Assembly: GCA_040773965.1 (NCBI GenBank)
Contig: JAXGVG010000036.1
Location: 1-14,207 of the forward strand
DNA length: 14,207 bases
Source of the DNA: JAXGVG01 sp040773965
Lineage (GTDB): Bacteria > Pseudomonadota > Alphaproteobacteria > UBA9219
Direction: 5' to 3'
Made by a program: the position numbers and the translations under genes. A model generated the notes under the pieces. The model saw nothing but the letters and a program-made list of their open reading frames with translations, was not told where the DNA came from and ran no database searches. Within the stretch, counting starts at the first letter, position 1. Each line of letters starts with the position of its first letter. Of the stretch, positions 13,940 to 14,207 are shown one piece after another.

Positions 13940-14207
13940 AAATTTTGATCGTCTCGGACTCCTGGCATCCGCAAACCAACGGGGTCGTTCGCACGCTGGA
14001 GGCCACCGAAGACGCGCTCCGCCATATGGGGCATGAGGTTTTTATCGCCGGGCCGGATGCGTCGCGCCGGTGCATCTTTCCTTTGCCCACCTATCCCGGC
14101 ATCAAGCTTGAGTTCTTTGCGCGCAAGCGAATGATGAAGATTTTTAACGATTATAAACCGGAACTCATCCACATCGCCACCGAAGGGCCTTTGGGATGGA
14201 CGGCGCG
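13936..14207 (+). CDS. Family 4 (GT-B) glycosyltransferase, N-terminal part (cut by window edge)
   Basis: The first 90 codons are present and the frame is open at the right edge. MKILIVSDSWHPQTNGVVRTLEATEDALRHMGHEVFIAGPD is the start of a GT-B glycosyltransferase with the glycine-containing NGV loop after the first strand, as in SqdX/PimB-like lipid glycosyltransferases. IHIATEGPLGWTAR near the edge is also typical of these alphaproteobacterial enzymes. They transfer a sugar from a nucleotide donor to a lipid or diacylglycerol acceptor at the membrane. The start overlaps the preceding stop by ATGA, so it is coupled to the phosphatase. Acceptor and donor cannot be read from this part. Confidence 0.9.
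   Translation, partial: MKILIVSDSWHPQTNGVVRTLEATEDALRHMGHEVFIAGPDASRRCIFPLPTYPGIKLEFFARKRMMKIFNDYKPELIHIATEGPLGWTA

Noticed and set aside
1..14207. CRISPR arrays, tRNA or rRNA genes, prophage or attachment sites
   Set aside because: No regularly spaced repeats, cloverleaf-like sequences, rRNA segments or integrase-type genes were seen.

Overview
The window looks like a chromosomal segment of an alphaproteobacterium. The evidence is an FtsZ with a long Ala/Pro/Gln-rich linker followed directly by lpxC, a CarD/CdnL regulator, PmbA, an LpxH-like phosphatase leading into a family 4 glycosyltransferase, an alphaproteobacterial-type SOS box (GTTC-N7-GTTC), and GANTC and TTAACCAT motifs of the CcrM/CtrA type. 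The order within the class cannot be fixed from the sequence.

Left part (1-1600): a decayed accessory block. It holds the 3' end of a Dcm-like cytosine-5 methyltransferase, an apparently intact vsr overlapping it by 8 bp, a broken ISL3-type transposase with a frame change in an A8 tract, and a headless C-terminal fragment that I tentatively read as the cognate type II restriction endonuclease. The simplest history is a dcm-vsr-endonuclease operon hit by an insertion sequence and then deleted, with methylase and mismatch endonuclease left behind.

Middle (1630-6430): single genes and small units. A Y-family DNA polymerase on the minus strand has an SOS operator lying across its start codon. 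Then come a DUF2147 secreted protein, a STAS-domain protein overlapping an FkbM-type methyltransferase, and a convergent phosphoribosyltransferase that is divergent from an MTA/SAH-nucleosidase-like protein.

Right part (6430-14207): core cell-envelope and growth genes. ftsZ has a GANTC-rich leader containing a short upstream ORF whose stop overlaps the ftsZ start. A strong terminator follows, then lpxC, then a 363 bp spacer with a TTAACCAT inverted repeat and a candidate structured RNA or long leader, then carD with its own terminator. After a fragment on the minus strand come a metallophosphatase-fold protein that has lost metal ligands, pmbA, an LpxH-like phosphatase and the start of a glycosyltransferase. 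The last three are packed with a 3-nt gap and an ATGA overlap and probably form one operon.

No clearly new multi-gene system is visible. The most useful unexplained signals are regulatory: the leader ORF and GANTC cluster at ftsZ, the SOS box on the polymerase start codon, and the structured region before carD.
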